Shown here one piece after another: positions 17,411 to 32,400 of a DNA stretch of 64,000 bases. The DNA lies in contig NZ_CP054916.1 in the NCBI RefSeq assembly GCF_013364155.1, positions 5,205,001-5,269,000 of the forward strand. The letters are read 5' to 3'. How positions within the stretch are numbered: position 1 is the stretch's first letter; every line of letters begins with the position of its first letter. The DNA comes from Streptomyces sp. NA02950 (GTDB lineage Bacteria; Actinomycetota; Actinomycetes; Streptomycetales; Streptomycetaceae). Both the position numbers and the translations under genes were made by a program. The notes beneath the pieces are model-generated. The model searched no databases and was not told where the DNA came from. It saw only the letters and a list, made by a program, of their open reading frames with translations.

Positions 17411-20400
17411 CGAAGTCGGGCCCCGAGGACATCCTTCCCCTGTCGCCCCTTCAGGAGGGGCTGCTCTTCCATGCGCTGTACGACGAGAAGGGCCACGACG
17501 TCTACACCGTGCAGGTGGTGCTGGACCTCGGCGGGGCGCTGGAGGTGGCCGCGCTGCGGGAGAGCGCCGCGGCCCTGCTGCGCCGCCACGCCAATCTGCG
17601 CGTCGGCTTCCTGCACCCCAAACAGAGCCGTCCGGTGCAGGTGGTCTCCCGCGAGGTGGAGCTGCCGTGGGCGGAGGCCGACCTCGGCGGGCTCGGCGCG
17701 GAGAAGCGCGCCGCGGAGCTGGAGCGGTTGCAGAACGCCGAGAAGGCCCACGGCTTCGATCTGTCCCGGCCGCCGCTGATGCGGTTCCTGCTGGTGCGGC
17801 TCGGCGAGGGTGCGTACCGCTTCCTGTGCACCTTCCACCACATCCTGCTGGACGGCTGGTCCACCTCGGTGCTGCTGGGCGAGCTGTTCGAGCTCTACGG
17901 CCGCGGGGGCGACACCGCCGCGCTGCCCGCGGTCACCCCGTTCCGCACCCATCTGGCGTGGCTGGCAGGACAGGACGGCACCCGCGCCGAGAAGGTGTGG
18001 AAGCAGGCCCTGGAGGGCATCGACGCGCCCACCCGGCTGGCCCCGGCCGACCCGGGGCGCGCGGTCGTCCACCCCGAACAGCTCGCGCTGGAGCTGACGG
18101 AGGCGGAGACCGAGGCGCTGTCGGCCCGGCTGCGCGGCCGTGACCTCACCTTCTCCACCGCCGTGCACGGCGCCTGGGCGCTGCTGCTGGCCGCCCTGAC
18201 CGGCCGGGACGACGTCACCTTCGGCACGGTCGTCTCCGGCCGTCCGCCGGAGGTCGCGGGCGTGGAGCGGATGGTCGGCATGCTGATCAACACGCTGCCG
18301 GTACGGATGCGGATCACCCCGGGCACCCCGCTGGCCGACGCCCTCGCCGGGCTCCAGCGCGAACACATGGAGCTGATGCCGTTCCAGCACCTGGGGATGA
18401 GCGAGATCCACCGGCTGGCCGGACACAGCGAACTGTTCGACACCTATGTGGCGTTCGAGAACTTCCCCTTCGACCTGGAGTCGCTGCGCGCGCTCGCGGG
18501 CGAGCTGCGGATCGACGGTTTCGACGTCCTGGACGCCAACCACTATCCGCTGTGCCTGGTGGCGCATGTCTTCGAGGGACGGCTGCGGCTGGTGCTCAAC
18601 TACCGGCCCGACCTCTTCGCACGGGCCGATGTGGCGGTCGCGGGCGAGCGGCTGGTCCGCATCCTGCGCACGCTGATCGACGAGCCGGACCGTCCGGCCG
18701 GGCGGATCGCGCTGCTGTCCGAGGACGAGCGGCGGGAGCTCGGTGGCGGACGCACCACGGGCCGTGCGGTGGAACCGGTGACCTTCTGTGAGCTGTTCGC
18801 GGCGCAGGTGGGGCGGTCGCCGGACGCGGTGGCGGTGGAGTCGGCGGATGTGGCGTTGTCGTACGCGGGGTTGGCGGCGCGGGCGGACGCGTTGGCGGGT
18901 CGGCTGTCGGCGGCGGGGGTGGGGCCGGAGGATGTGGTGGCCCTGGTGCTGGGGCGTTCGGTGGAGTCGGTGGTGGCTTCGCTCGCGGTGATGCGGGCGG
19001 GGGCGGCGTATCTGCCGGTGGATCCGGACTATCCGGCGGAGCGGGTGGCGTTCATGCTGGACGATGCCCGTCCGGTGGTGGTGCTGACCACGGAGGCGTA
19101 CGCGGAGGTGGTGCCCGGGGGCCGGGCCGTGCTGATGGTCGACGGCACCGAGGCATCATCGGCCGCGCCCGTGCCGGTCCCCGTCGCGCTCGACGGTCCG
19201 GCGTATGTGATCTACACGTCCGGTTCCACCGGTGTGCCGAAGGGTGTGGTGGTCTCCCACCGTGGCATCGCGGCGTTCGCGGCGGCCGAGCGGGAGCGGT
19301 TCGCGGTGTCGGCGGACAGTCGGGTGTTGCAGTTCTCCTCGCCCAGTTTCGATGCCTCGGTGCTGGAACTGTGCATGACGCTGACGTCCGGTGCCACGCT
19401 GGTCGTTCCGGCCCCTGGACCGCTGGCGGGGGAACCGCTCGCCGAGGTGATCTCCGGCCGATGGGTGACCCATGCCCTGATCCCGCCCGCCGCGCTGGCG
19501 AGTGTCCCCGCCGGGTCGCTGCCGGACTTCCGCTGTCTGGTCGTGGGCGGGGAGGCGTGCCCGGCGGAGCTGGTGGAGCGCTGGGCGCCGGGCCGCCGGA
19601 TGGTGAACGCCTACGGTCCGACCGAGTCCACCGTCGCCGTGTCGATGAGCGAGCCGCTGACCGCGGGGACCGGAACGCCCCCGATCGGCACCCCGGTGCC
19701 CGGGACCCGGGCGTATGTGCTGGACGGTTCGCTGCGGCTGGCCCCGCCCGGAGTGGCCGGTGAACTGTATGTGGCGGGGCCGGGGTTGGCGCGTGGCTAT
19801 CTGCGGCGTGCGGCGCTGACGGCCGAGCGGTTCACCGCCGATCCCTACGGTCCGCCCGGGTCGCGGATGTACCGCACCGGGGATGTGGTGCGCCGGCGGG
19901 CCGACGGCCAGCTGGAGTTCGTCGGGCGCGCCGACGACCAGGTGAAGATCCGCGGCTTCCGGATCGAACTCGGCGAGATCGAGGCGGTGCTCGCCCGCCA
20001 CGAGGAGCTGGACGGCGCCGCCGTGGTCGTCCACGAGTCCCAGCCGGGCGTACGGCAGCTCGTGGCGTACGTCGTGCCCGCGCCGGGCCGTACCCCCGGG
20101 GCCGAGGCGCTGCGCGACCATGTCGCCGGGCTGCTGCCCGCGTACATGGTCCCGGCGCTGTTCATCCCGCTGGCCGCGCTGCCGCTCATGGTCAACGGCA
20201 AGCTGGACCGCAAGGCCCTGCCCGCCCCCGACCTCGGCTCGGACGACACCGGCCGGGAACCGGCCACCGACCGCGAGAAGCTGCTGTGCGCGCTCTTCGC
20301 CGAGGTGCTGGGGGTGGAGAAGGTCGGCGCCGACCAGTCCTTCTTCGAGCTGGGCGGCGACAGCATCGGCTCGATCCAGCTGATCAGCCGGGCGCGCAAG

Positions 20401-23400
20401 GCCGGGCTGCGGTTCAGCCCCCGCGACGTCTTCAGCCACAAGACGGTCGAGGCGCTGGCCCGGGTCGCCACCGAGGGCAAGGCGCCCGCGCGGCGCACCG
20501 CGCCCTCGGACGGGATCGGCGGGGTGCCGCTCACCCCGATCATCCACTGGTTCAGCGAACACGGCGGCCCGGTCGACGAGTTCAACCAGTCCATGCCCGT
20601 CCCGGTGCCGGCCGGTCTCGACGCCGAGCGCGTCGGCCAGGTGCTCCAGACCCTGCTGGACCACCACGACGCGCTGCGGCTGCGGCTGCACCGGATCGAG
20701 GACATCGGCGAGTGGACCCTCGAGGTCGCCCCGCGCGGTGCGGTGCGCGCCGAGGACTGTCTGCGCCGGGTGGACACCGCCGGTCTCGGCGCAGACGCCC
20801 TGCCGGCGCTGACCGCCGAGGAGTTCGGCGCGGCGCAGGCCCGGCTGGCACCCGGCGAGGGCCGGATGGTGCAGGCCGTGTGGTGCGACGCGGGCCCGGC
20901 CGAGCCGGGGCGGCTGCTGCTGGTGATCCACCACTTGGCCGTGGACGGCGTTTCCTGGCGCATTCTGCTGCCCGAACTGACCGCCGCCCTGGAGGCCGCC
21001 GCCGCGGGCCGCCGCTTCGTCCCGGAGCCGGTGGGCACCTCGTTCCGCGCTTGGGCGCGGGCGCTGACGGCCGCCGCCTCCGAACCGGAGCGGATGCGTG
21101 AGATGCCGCTGTGGCGCGAGGTGCTGGGCGGCGGTGATCCGGCGCTGACCGCACGCCCGCTGGACCCGGCCCGGGACACCCTCGCCACCGCCGGACACCT
21201 CACCCTGCGGCTGCCCGCCGAGGTGACCGAACCGCTGCTGGGCCGGGTGCCGGCCGCGTTCCGCGCCGAGGTCAACGACGTACTGCTGACCGCGCTGGCG
21301 CTGGCCGTGGCCGACTGGCGGCGCCGCCACGGACGCGGTGACACTTCCTCGGTGCTGGTCGGCCTCGAGGGCCACGGCCGGGAGGAGATCGTGCCGGGCG
21401 TCGATCTGTCCCGTACGGTCGGCTGGTTCACCAGCCTCTATCCGGTGCGTCTCGACCCGGGGTCGCTGTCCCGCGAGCAGAGGGCGGCGGCGGGCCCGGA
21501 GCTGGCCGGGGCGCTGAAGCGGGTCAAGGAGCAGCTGCGGGCGGTTCCGGACCACGGGATCGGCTACGGACTGCTGCGCTATCTCAACCCGCGCACCGCC
21601 GTGACCCTGGCGAAGTACGCCGAACCGCAGATCGGCTTCAACTACCTCGGCCGGATCGGCACCGCCGACGGCGCGGACGGTTCCGGGGACGGCCTCGGCG
21701 GTGGCGCCGGCGCGGCCACCCCGCTGCCGTACGCGCTCACCGTCAACGCCGTCACCGAGACCCACCCCGACGGCCCCCGGCTGTCGGCCACCTGGACCTG
21801 GCCGGGCGAACTGCTCACCGAGGACGAGGTGGCGGAGGTGGCGCGGGCGTGGTTCGACGCGCTTCAGGCGCTGGTCGCGCACGCCGACCGGCCCGGTGGC
21901 GGTGGGCTCAGCCCGTCGGACCTGCCGCTGGTCGAGCTGGACCAGGAGGAGATCGACCGGCTCGCCGCCGCCCAGCCCGGCCTCGCCGATGTGCTGCCGC
22001 TCTCCCCGCTCCAGGAGGGGCTGCTCTTCCACACCGCGTACGACCAGGACGCCGAGGACGTCTACATCACCCGGCTCGCCGTCGATGTGACCGGCCGCCT
22101 GGACACCGGTGCGCTGCGCGCCGCGGTGAGCGGACTGCTGCGCCGCCATGACACCCTGCGCGCCGGTTTCCACCGCACCGCCGACGGACGGCCGCTCCAG
22201 CTGATCCCGCACGAGGCCGCACTGCCCTGGAACGAAATCGACCTGAGCGGGCTCGGCGAGGACGAACGCACCGCCGAACTGGACCGGCTGCTGCACGCCG
22301 AGCGGGCCCACCGCTTCGACCCGGAGCTGCCGCCACTGCTGCGCTTCACCCTGATCCGGCTGGCCGAGGACGCCCACCGGCTGCTGTTCGCCGCCCACCA
22401 TCTGCTGCTGGACGGCTGGTCGGCACCGGTGCTGGCGGGTGAGCTGTTCGCGCTGTACGGAAGCGGGGGCGAGGACACGGTGCTGCCGCCGGTCGTCCCG
22501 TACCGCGACTATCTGGCCTGGCTGGCTCGGCAGGACCGGGGCGCCGCCGAGGACGCCTGGCGTACCGCGCTGGCCGGGGTGGACGGGCCGACGCTGGTGG
22601 CGCCGGACGCCACGGGCCGGGCGGCGGTGCTGCCGGGACGGATCACCGATGAGCTGCCCGCGGAGCTGACCGCCGCGCTGGGCGCGCTCGCCCGCCGCCA
22701 CGGGCTGACCATGAACGCGGTGGTGCAGGGCGCCTGGGGGCTGGTGCTGGCCGGGCTGACCGGCCGGGACGATGTGCTGTTCGGCGAGACCGTCTCGGGC
22801 CGTCCGCCGGAGCTGCCGGGCGTGGAGTCCATGGTGGGGCTGTTCAGCAACACGGTGCCGGTGCGGGTGCGGGTCGACCCGGCCGCCTCGCTGCTGGACA
22901 CCCTGGTGCGGGTCCAGGAGGGGCGGGTCGGACTGCTGGCCCACCACTACCTGGGTCTTGCCGACCTCCAGCGGCTGACCGGCCTCGGCACGCTGTTCGA
23001 CACCGCCGTCGTCTTCGAGAACTATCCCTCAAACGGCGCGGACGGCGCGGACGGCGCCGGAGGACCGGTGCACGGGCTGACCCTGACCGAGGTCGACACC
23101 AAGGGCGACAACCACTATCCGCTGGGCGTGGTGGTGATGCGGGACGAGCGCCGGATGGCGCTGCACTGGTACCACCGTCCCGATCTGATCGAGGCGGACA
23201 CCGCCACCGCCATCACCGTGCGGATGCGGCGGCTGCTGGAGACGATCGCCGCCACCCCCGAACTGCCCGTCGGCCGCGTCGATCTGCTCGGTGAGGAGGA
23301 GCGGGCCCGGCTGGAGTCCCAGTGGGCCGGTCCTGAACTCCCGGCCTCCGACCGGACGCTGCCGGAGCTGTTCGAGGCGCAGGTGTCCCGTACCCCGGAC

Positions 23401-26400
23401 GCGCCCGCGCTCTTCCACGACGGCACCGAGCTGTCGTACGCCGAGGTCGAGACGCGCGCCAACCGGCTCGCCCGGCTGCTGGCCGAGCGCGGGGCCGGAC
23501 CCGAGCGGCTGGTGGCGGTGGCGATGGAGCGCTCCGCCGAACTGGTCGTCGCGCTGCTGGCGGTGGTGAAGTCCGGGGCCGCGTACGTCCCGGTGGACCC
23601 GGCGTACCCGGCCGAGCGGATCGGCTCCATGCTGGCCGACAGCGCCCCGGTGCTGCTGGTGACCACCGCGGAGCTCGCCGCCGGACTGCCCGGCGACGAC
23701 GTGGCGCGGGTGGTGGTGGACGACGCGGACACGGCCGCCGCCCTCGCCGCGCTGCCGTCCGGTGGGCTGACCGACGACGACCGGGCCGCGCCGCTGACGC
23801 CGGACCACCCCGCGTACGTCATCTACACCTCGGGATCGACCGGGCGCCCCAAGGGTGTGGTGGTCGCGCACCGTTCGGTCGCCGACTATCTGGCCTGGAC
23901 CGCGCGTACCTATCCGGGCGCGGCCGGGGCGGCGCTGCTGCACTCGCCGGTCTCCTTCGACCTCACCGTCACCGCCCTGTTCACCCCGCTGGTGACCGGT
24001 GGCGCGGTGCTCGTCGGGGCGCTGGAGGAGAACGACCCGGTGGCGGCCCGGCTCGCCGCCACCCCGGTGACGTTCATGAAGGCCACCCCCAGCCATCTGC
24101 CGCTGCTGGGCGCGCTGCCCGACGGCTTCTCACCCGCCCAGGAGCTGCTGCTCGGCGGGGAGGCGCTGGTCGGGGAGGCGCTGGCGGAGTGGCGGGCGCG
24201 CCATCCGGCGGCCACCGTGTGGAACGTGTACGGGCCCACCGAGGCCACCGTGAACTGCACCGAGTACCGCATCGCCCCGGGTGCCGAACTGCCCGGCGGT
24301 CCGGTGCCGATGGGCCGTCCGCAGGGCAATGTGCGGGCGTACGTCCTGGACGCGGCGCTGCGGCCGGTGCCCGCCGGGGTGGTGGGCGAGCTGTACATCG
24401 CCGGGACCGCGCTGGCCCGCGGATACCTGGGCCGGCCCGCGCTGACCGCCGAGCGGTTCACCGCCGACCCGTACGGCCCGGCCGGGACCCGGATGTACCG
24501 CACCGGCGATCTGGCGCGCCGACGGGCCGACGGGAACCTGGTGTTCGCCGGGCGCGCCGACGACCAGGTGAAGCTGCACGGCCACCGGATCGAACCGGGC
24601 GAGGTGGCCGCGGCCGTCGCCGCCCACCCGGACGTGGCCGCGCAGGCCGTGGTGGTCCGCGAGGACCGGCCCGGCACCCGGCGTCTGATCGCCTACGCCA
24701 CCGCCCGCCCGGGGCGGACCCTGGACGGTGCGGCGGTGCGCGAGCGGATGGCCGGGGCGCTGCCCGCGTACCTGGTCCCGGACGCGGTCGTGGTGCTGGA
24801 CGCGCTGCCGCTGACCGCGCACGGCAAGCTGGACCGCGCGGCGCTGCCGGAGCCGGAGTTCCGCTCCGGGACGGCGGCCGCGCGGACGCCGCGCACCCCG
24901 CAGGAGGAGATCCTGTGCGGGCTGTTCGCACGGGTCCTGGAGATCCCCGAGGCCGGGGTGGAGGACGACTTCTTCGCGCTCGGCGGCAACTCGCTCAGCG
25001 CCGTGCGGCTGCTGAGCCGGGTCCGGTCCGCCTTCGGCGCCGAGGTCGACGTGCGGGCGGTGTTCGAGGCCCCCACCGCGCGGCTGCTCGCCCGGCGGCT
25101 GGCGGACGCGGGCGGTGCCCGCCCGGCGCTCGTCCCGGCCGCCCGGCCCGATGAGATCCCGCTGTCCTTCGCGCAGTCGCGGCTGTGGTTCCTCGGCCGG
25201 CTGCACGGGCCGAGCGGCACCTACAACGTGCCGATCGCGATCCGGCTGCGCGGCACCCTGGACCGGGACGCGCTGCGCGCGGCGCTCGGCGATGTGCTCG
25301 CCCGCCACGAGAGCCTGCGGACGGTCTTCCACGACACCCAGGGGCGGCCCCGCCAGCACATCCTGGCCCCGGAGGAGATCACCGTCCCGCTGGAGACGGC
25401 CGACACCTCGGCCACCGGTCTCGCGGAGGCGCTGCGCGGGGCCGCCGCGCGCGGCTTCGACCTGGCGGCCGAACTTCCCCTGCGGGCCCATCTGTTCAGG
25501 GTGGCCGAGGACGAACACGTACTGCTGCTGACCGTCCACCACATCGCGAGCGACGGCTGGTCCAACGCGCCGCTGGCCCGCGATCTGTCCACCGCCTACG
25601 CCGCCCGGGTCCAGGGCCGCACCCCGGACCTCGCCCCGCTGCCCGTCCAGTACGCCGACTACACCCTGTGGCAGCGGACCGTGCTGGGCAGCGAGGACGA
25701 CCCGGACAGCCTGATCTCCCGGCAGCTGGACTTCTGGGCGGACGCGCTCGACGGCGCCCCCGCCGAACTGCCGCTGCCCACCGACCGGCCGCGCCCGGCC
25801 GAACCCGGCCACGAGGGCGGCACGGTGGAGTTCGGCTACGACCCCGACCTGCACGCACGCCTCGTCGAGCTGGCCCGGGAACACCAGGTCAGCCTGTTCA
25901 TGGTGGTGCAGGCCGGACTCGCCGTCCTGCTGCACCGGCTGGGCGCCGGGGACGACATCCCCATCGGCACGGCCGTGGCCGGACGCGCCGACGAGGCGCT
26001 GGAGGACCTCGTCGGGTTCTTCGTCAACACCCTGGTGCTGCGCACCGATCTCAGCGGCGACCCGGACTTCGGCGAGCTGCTGGGCCGGGTGCGGGCCGCG
26101 GACCTGGCGGCCTACGCCCACCAGGACGTGCCGTTCGAGCGGCTGGTCGACGCGCTCGGAACGGACCGGACGCGTGCGCACAGCCCGCTGTTCCAGGTGT
26201 TCCTGGCGTTCCAGAACAACGCGGCCCCGCGGCTGGAGCTGCCCGGTCTCACCGCCTCCCCGGCCGATTTCGCCCTGACGTCGGCCAAGGCCGACCTCGG
26301 TGTGGAGCTGGGCGAGGTGTTCGACGCGGACGGCGCGCCCGCCGGGCTGCGCGGGCAGATCACCTATCGCACCGAGCTGTTCGACCACACCACCGTGGAG

Positions 26401-29400
26401 GCGCTGGCGGCGCGGTTCCGCGCCGTGCTGGCCGCCGTCGCCGGGGATCCGCACCAGCCCGTGGGCCGGGTGGAGCTGCTCGGCGGCGAGGACCGGCGGC
26501 GGGTGCTCGTCGAGTGGAACGACACCGCGCGGGAGGCCGGACCGGCCACGTTCCCGGACCTGTTCGCGGCGCAGGCCGCCCGTACCCCCGACCGCACCGC
26601 CGTGGTCGCCGGTGCCCAGAGCCTGACGTACGCCGAGCTCAACGCCCGCGCCAACCGGTGGGCGCGGCTGCTGATCGCGCGGGGCGCGGGCCCCGAGCAC
26701 CTGGTCGCGGTGGCCGTGCCCCGGTCGCCGGACTGGCTCGCGGTCACCCTGGGCGTGCTCAAGGCCGGGGCGGCGTATCTGCCGGTGGACCCCGGCTACC
26801 CGGACGAGCGGATCGCGTTCATCGCCCGCGACGCCCGGCCCGCGCTGGTCCTCACCACCGCGGCCGAGGCCGGGCGGATCGGCGCGGCCACCGGAGCGCC
26901 ACCGCTGGTGGTCGACGGGGCGGAGACCGCTGCCGAGGCGGCCGCGGCCGCCACCGGCGATCCGGCGGACGCGGACCGGCTGCGGCCGCTGACCGTGGCC
27001 CACCCCGCGTACGTCATCTACACCTCCGGCTCCACCGGCCGCCCCAAGGGCGTGGTGGTCACCCACACCGGTATCGCGAGCATGGCCGGTGCCCACCGGG
27101 AGACCTTCGCCCTCGACGCCGACAGCCGGGTGCTGCAAGCCGTCTCGCCCAGTTTCGACGTCTCCATGGCCGACCTGGCGATGACGCTGCTCAGCGGGGC
27201 CGCGCTGGTGCTGCCCGAGGGCCACGGCGCACCCGTGGGGCCGGAGCTGGCCGCGCTCCTGCGCGACCAGGCCATCACCCACTTCCAGTTGACCGCGGGC
27301 GCGCTGGCCACCGTGCCCGACACCGAGCTGCCCTCCTTGCGCACCGTGGGCGTCGGCGGTGAGAGTTGCGCCCCGGACCAGGTGGCGCGATGGTCGGCCG
27401 GGCGACGGATGGTCAACGCCTACGGGCCCAGCGAGACCACCGTGGCGGCCACCATGAGCCGTCCGCTGACCGGGGCGGTGCGCGCGCCCATCGGCGGCCC
27501 GGTGTGGAACACCCGGGTCTACGTCCTGGACGACCGGCTGGCCCCGGTCCCGCCCGGGGTCGCGGGCGAGCTGTACATCGCCGGGGCCGGGCTGGCCCGT
27601 GGCTATCTCCACCGGCCGGTGCTGACCGCCGAGCGCTTCGTCGCCGACCCGTTCGGCGGGCCGGGCGAGCGGCTGTACCGCACCGGGGACGTCGTCCGCC
27701 ACCGCCAGGACGGTCAGCTGGAGTTCGTCGGCCGCGCCGACGACCAGGTGAAGATCCGCGGCTTCCGGATCGAACTCGGCGAGATCGAGGCGGCGTTGGC
27801 CGCCCACCCCAAGGTGGACCGCGCCGCGGTGGCCGTACGCCCCGACGAGCACGGCCGCGACCGGCTCATCGGCTACGCCGTCGCCAAGGGCGGCAGGCCG
27901 CCCGGCCCGGAGGCGCTGCGTGCCCATCTGGCGGCGCGGCTGCCCGCCTACATGGTGCCCGCCGCCCTGGTGACACTGGACGAACTGCCGCTGACCGCCC
28001 ACGGCAAGGTGGACCGCGCCGCGCTGCCCGAACCCGAGCTCGGGGCCGGGGGCGGCGGCCGGGAGCCGCGCGACGCCAAGGAACGGCTGCTGTGCGCGCT
28101 GATCGGCGAACTGCTCGGGGTGGAGCGGGTCGGTATCGACGACGGCTTCTTCGAGCTGGGCGGCGACAGCATCGTCTCCATCCAGCTCGTCAGCCGGGCG
28201 CTGGAAGCGGGCCTGGAGTTCACCGCCGCCGATGTGCTGCGCCACCGCACGGTCGAGGAGCTGGCCGCGGCGGCGGTGGCCGTCGGGGAGGCCGAGCGGA
28301 CCGCCCCGGACACCGGAGTCGGCGAGATCCCGCTGACCCCGGCGCTGCATGTGCTGCGCACCGGCGCTCCGGCCGATCACCTCGGCCGCGACGCTCTGGT
28401 GGAGCGGGCGGTGCGCGGCGGGGACGGACCGGCCGCGGCGCTCCAGGCGCTGCTGGACCACCACGACACCCTGCGGCTGCGGCTCACCCGCCGGGTCGGG
28501 GACCACGTGTGGAGCCTGGAGACGCTGCCGCGCGGCGCGGTGTCCGCCGGTGATCTGCTCACCCGGGTCGACGCCCGCGAGCTGACCGGCGAACCCCTCG
28601 ACGCCGCCGTACGGGAGGAGGCGGCCGCCGCCCGCGCCCGGCTCGCCCCGGAGAGCGGGGTGGTGGTCCGGGCCGTGTGGTTCGACGCCGGACCCGGTGC
28701 CGTCCACCGGCTGCTGCTGGTCGTCCACCAGCTCGCCGCCGACCCCGGCTCCTGGCCGGTGCTGCTGGGCGATCTGGACGAGGCGTGGCGGGCGGCGGAC
28801 GAGGGCCGGACCCCGGCGTTCACCCCCGTGGCCACCAGCTTCCGCGCCTGGGCCGAGCGGCTGGCCGCCGAGGCCGCCGACCCGGCCCGGATCGAGGAAG
28901 TGGCGGTGTGGACCGGTGTGCTGGGTGCGGGGGACACCCCGCTGGGTGACCGGGCCCTGGACGCCTCCCGCGATCTCGCCGCCACCGCCCGCACCCTGGA
29001 GGTGACCCTGCCGGCCGGAGCCCTCACCGAGGTGGCGCGGCGGTTCACCACCGACCCCGACACGGTGCTGCTGACCGCGCTGGCCCTCGCGGTGGCCGAG
29101 TGGCGCGACCGCCACGGCCGTCCGGCCCCCGCCGGGCTGCTGCTCGACGTCGCGGCGGACGGCCGGACCCGCGCCCCGGCGGAACTGTCCGGCACCGTGG
29201 GCCCGTTCACCGCCACCCGCCCGGTCCGCCTCGACACCGGGGACGCCCCGGAGCCGGGTGCCGCGCTCAAGCGGATCAAGGAGCGGCTGGCCGCGGTGCC
29301 CGACCACGGGGTCGGCTACGGGCTGCTGCGCCATCTCAACCCGCAGACCGCCGCCGTGTTCGCCGGATTCGCCGCACCCCAGATCCGGGTCACCCCCGGC

Positions 29401-32400
29401 GCGGCCGTTCCCACCCCGCCCGGCGCCCCGGACACCCCGCTGCCGTACGCGCTCGACATCGAGTGGGCGGTCACCGGCGGCGGGGAGCCGACCGCCCGCT
29501 GGACCTGGGCGGGCGAGCTGCTGGCCGGGACGGACGTCCGGGAGCTGGCCGACGGCTGGCGGGCCGCCCTGGCCGCGCTGGCCTCGGGCACCGGCGCCGG
29601 TGGCCGCACCCCGTCCGACTTCCCGCTGGTCTCCCTGACCCAGGCGGAGGTGGACACCCTGGAGCGCGACCACCCGGATCTGGTGGAGGTACTGCCGCTG
29701 GCCCCGCTCCAGGAGGGGCTGCTCTTCCACTCCCTCTACAGCGACACCGAACTGGACGTCTACACCGTGCAGTTCGGGCTGGACCTGGAGGGGGAGCCCG
29801 ACCCGGGCGCGCTGCGGGCGGCCGTGGCGGGCCTGCTGCGCCGCCATCCGAACCTGCGCGCCGGATTCGCCCACGACGGACTGGCCCAGCCGGTGCAGAT
29901 CGTCCTGGCCGAGGGCGAACTGCCCTGGTCCGAACGGGATCTGAGCGCGGTGCCCGAGGAGGAGCGCGGCGCCGAACTGGCCCGGGTGATGGCCGGGGAC
30001 CGCGCCCACCGCTTCGACCCGGCCCGGCCGCCGCTGTTGCGCTGCACCCTGGTGCGGCTGGCCACCGGCCGTCACCGGCTGGTGCTGACCTGGCACCATC
30101 TGCTGCTCGACGGCTGGTCCACCCCGGTGCTGCTGGACGAGCTGATGCGGCTGTACGCGGCGGAGGGCGACGGCTCGGGGCTGCCCCCGGCCCGCCCGTA
30201 CCGCGACTACCTGCGCTGGCTCACCGACCGGGACCGGGAGGCCACCCGGGCCGCCTGGCGCCGGGAGCTGTCGGGTCTCGCCGGGCCCACCCTGCTGGCG
30301 CCCGCCGACCCGGACCGGCCGCCGGTGATGACGGAGAAGGTCTCCGCCAACATGCCGCGCGCGCTGGTGTCCGCGCTCACCGCCACCGCCCAGCGGCACG
30401 GGGTCACGATGAACACCGTCGTCCAGGCCGCGTGGGGGCTGCTGCTCAGCCGGATCACCGGCTCCGGGGACGTGGTCTTCGGCACCACGGTGGCCGGACG
30501 GCCGCCCCAGGTGGCGGGCGTCGAGCGGATGGTGGGGCTGTTCATCAACACCGTCCCGGTGCGGGTCCGGATCGATCCGGCCGAACCGCTGGAGGCGCTG
30601 CTGCGCCGGCTGTGGGAGCGGCAGACCGAGCTGATGCCGCATGAGCACATCCGGCTGGTGGAGCTGCGCCGCGAGACCGGCCACGGCGAACTCTTCGACA
30701 CGTTGCTGGTGTTCCAGAACGTGCCCGCCGACGGCGCCGGGTTCGGCGGCGAGGACGACGGCCGGGTGCGCGCGGTGGACCTGGAGATGAACGACGCCAC
30801 CCACTACCCGCTCACCCTGGACGCCGGTCTCGACGGCACCGAGCTGCACTGCCGACTCGGCTACCGCCCCGACCTGTTCACCGCCACCGAGATCGCCGGA
30901 CTGATGGCCGCGCTGCGCGGGGTTCTGGCGGCCATGGCCGAGGCCCCCGGCAGCCCGGTCGGCGAGCTCGGCGACGACGCGCCCGCCCGCTGGTGGGCGT
31001 CGGTGCGCCCGGCGCTCGAAGCGCGCGCCCGCACCGGCGGCGACGACCCGGCCGGGGCCGGGGAGGGCACCGGCGGCTCCCGCGAGGAGCTGCTCACCAC
31101 GCTCTTCCGCGAGGTGCTGGGCGTCGAGGAGGTCGGTCCCGACGATGACTTCTTCGAGCTGGGCGGCGACAGCATCGTCTCCATCCAGCTCGCCGGCAAG
31201 GCCCGTAAGGCCGGGCTGCTGATCAGTCTGCGGGAGGTGTTCCGGCACAAGACGGTACGGGCGCTGGCGCGGGTCGCCCGCGAGGAGACGGCCGCCGCCC
31301 CCGCCGAGGCCCCCGAGGACGCCCTCGGCGAACTGCCGCTCACCCCGGTGATGCTGGACCTGTACGAGCGCGGCGGGCCCACCGGCACCGTGCACCAGGC
31401 CAGTCTGGTCCAGGTGCCCGCGGACTGCTCGGAGAGCCTGCTCGCCGCCGCCCTCCAGGCCGTCCTGGACCACCACGACATGCTGCGGGCGAAGCTGCTG
31501 CCCGCGGGTGGCGGGGCCGGGCCGCGGCTGGAGGTCGCCCCCAAGGGCGCGGTGGAGGCCGCCCGGCTGATCAGCCGGGCGGACATCGCCGGGGTGGCGC
31601 CGTCCGCGCTGATCGAGCGGGTGGCGGCGGAACAGGTCCGGGTCCAGGGCGAACTGTCGCCGGAGGACGGGGAGCTGGTGCGGGCCGTGTGGTTCGACGC
31701 CGGACGCGACCGCCCGGGCCGGCTGCTGCTCGTCGTGCACCACCTGGCCGTCGACGGGGTGTCCTGGCGGGTCCTCCAGGAGGACCTGGAGGCCGCCTGG
31801 CAGTCGGTGACCGCCGGTGAGGACGTCCGGCTCGCGCCGGTGGGCACCTCCTTCCGCCGCTGGGCGCGGCTGCTGGCCGAGGAGGCCACGGCCGGGAAGC
31901 GCGGCGGAGAGCCGGAGCTGTGGCGTTCGGTGCTGGCCACCGACGATCCGGCGCTCGCGGACCGCCCGCTGGACCCGGCCCGCGATGTGGTGGGCAGCGC
32001 CCGCAGCTTCACCGTGACCCTGCCGGGCGAGGTGGCCGAACCGCTGCTCGGCCGGGTGCCCGCCGCCTTCAACGCCGGAGTGGACGACGTCCTGCTGACC
32101 GGCCTGGCGCTGGCCGTCGCCCGCCGGCGGCGGGAACGCGGCCGCGGCGAGGGCTCGGCGCTGCTGGTCGGACTGGAGGGCCACGGCCGCGAGGAGATCG
32201 CGGACGGCGTCGATCTGTCCCGTACGGTCGGCTGGTTCACCAGCCTGTACCCGGTCGCCGTCGACCCCGGACCGGTGTCCGAGGAGGAGCTGCGCACCGG
32301 GGGACCGGCCCTGGGCACCGCGCTGAAGGCGGTCAAGGAGCAGCTGCGCGCCCTGCCCGACAAGGGCCTCGGCTACGGGCTGCTGCGCCATCTGCACCCG

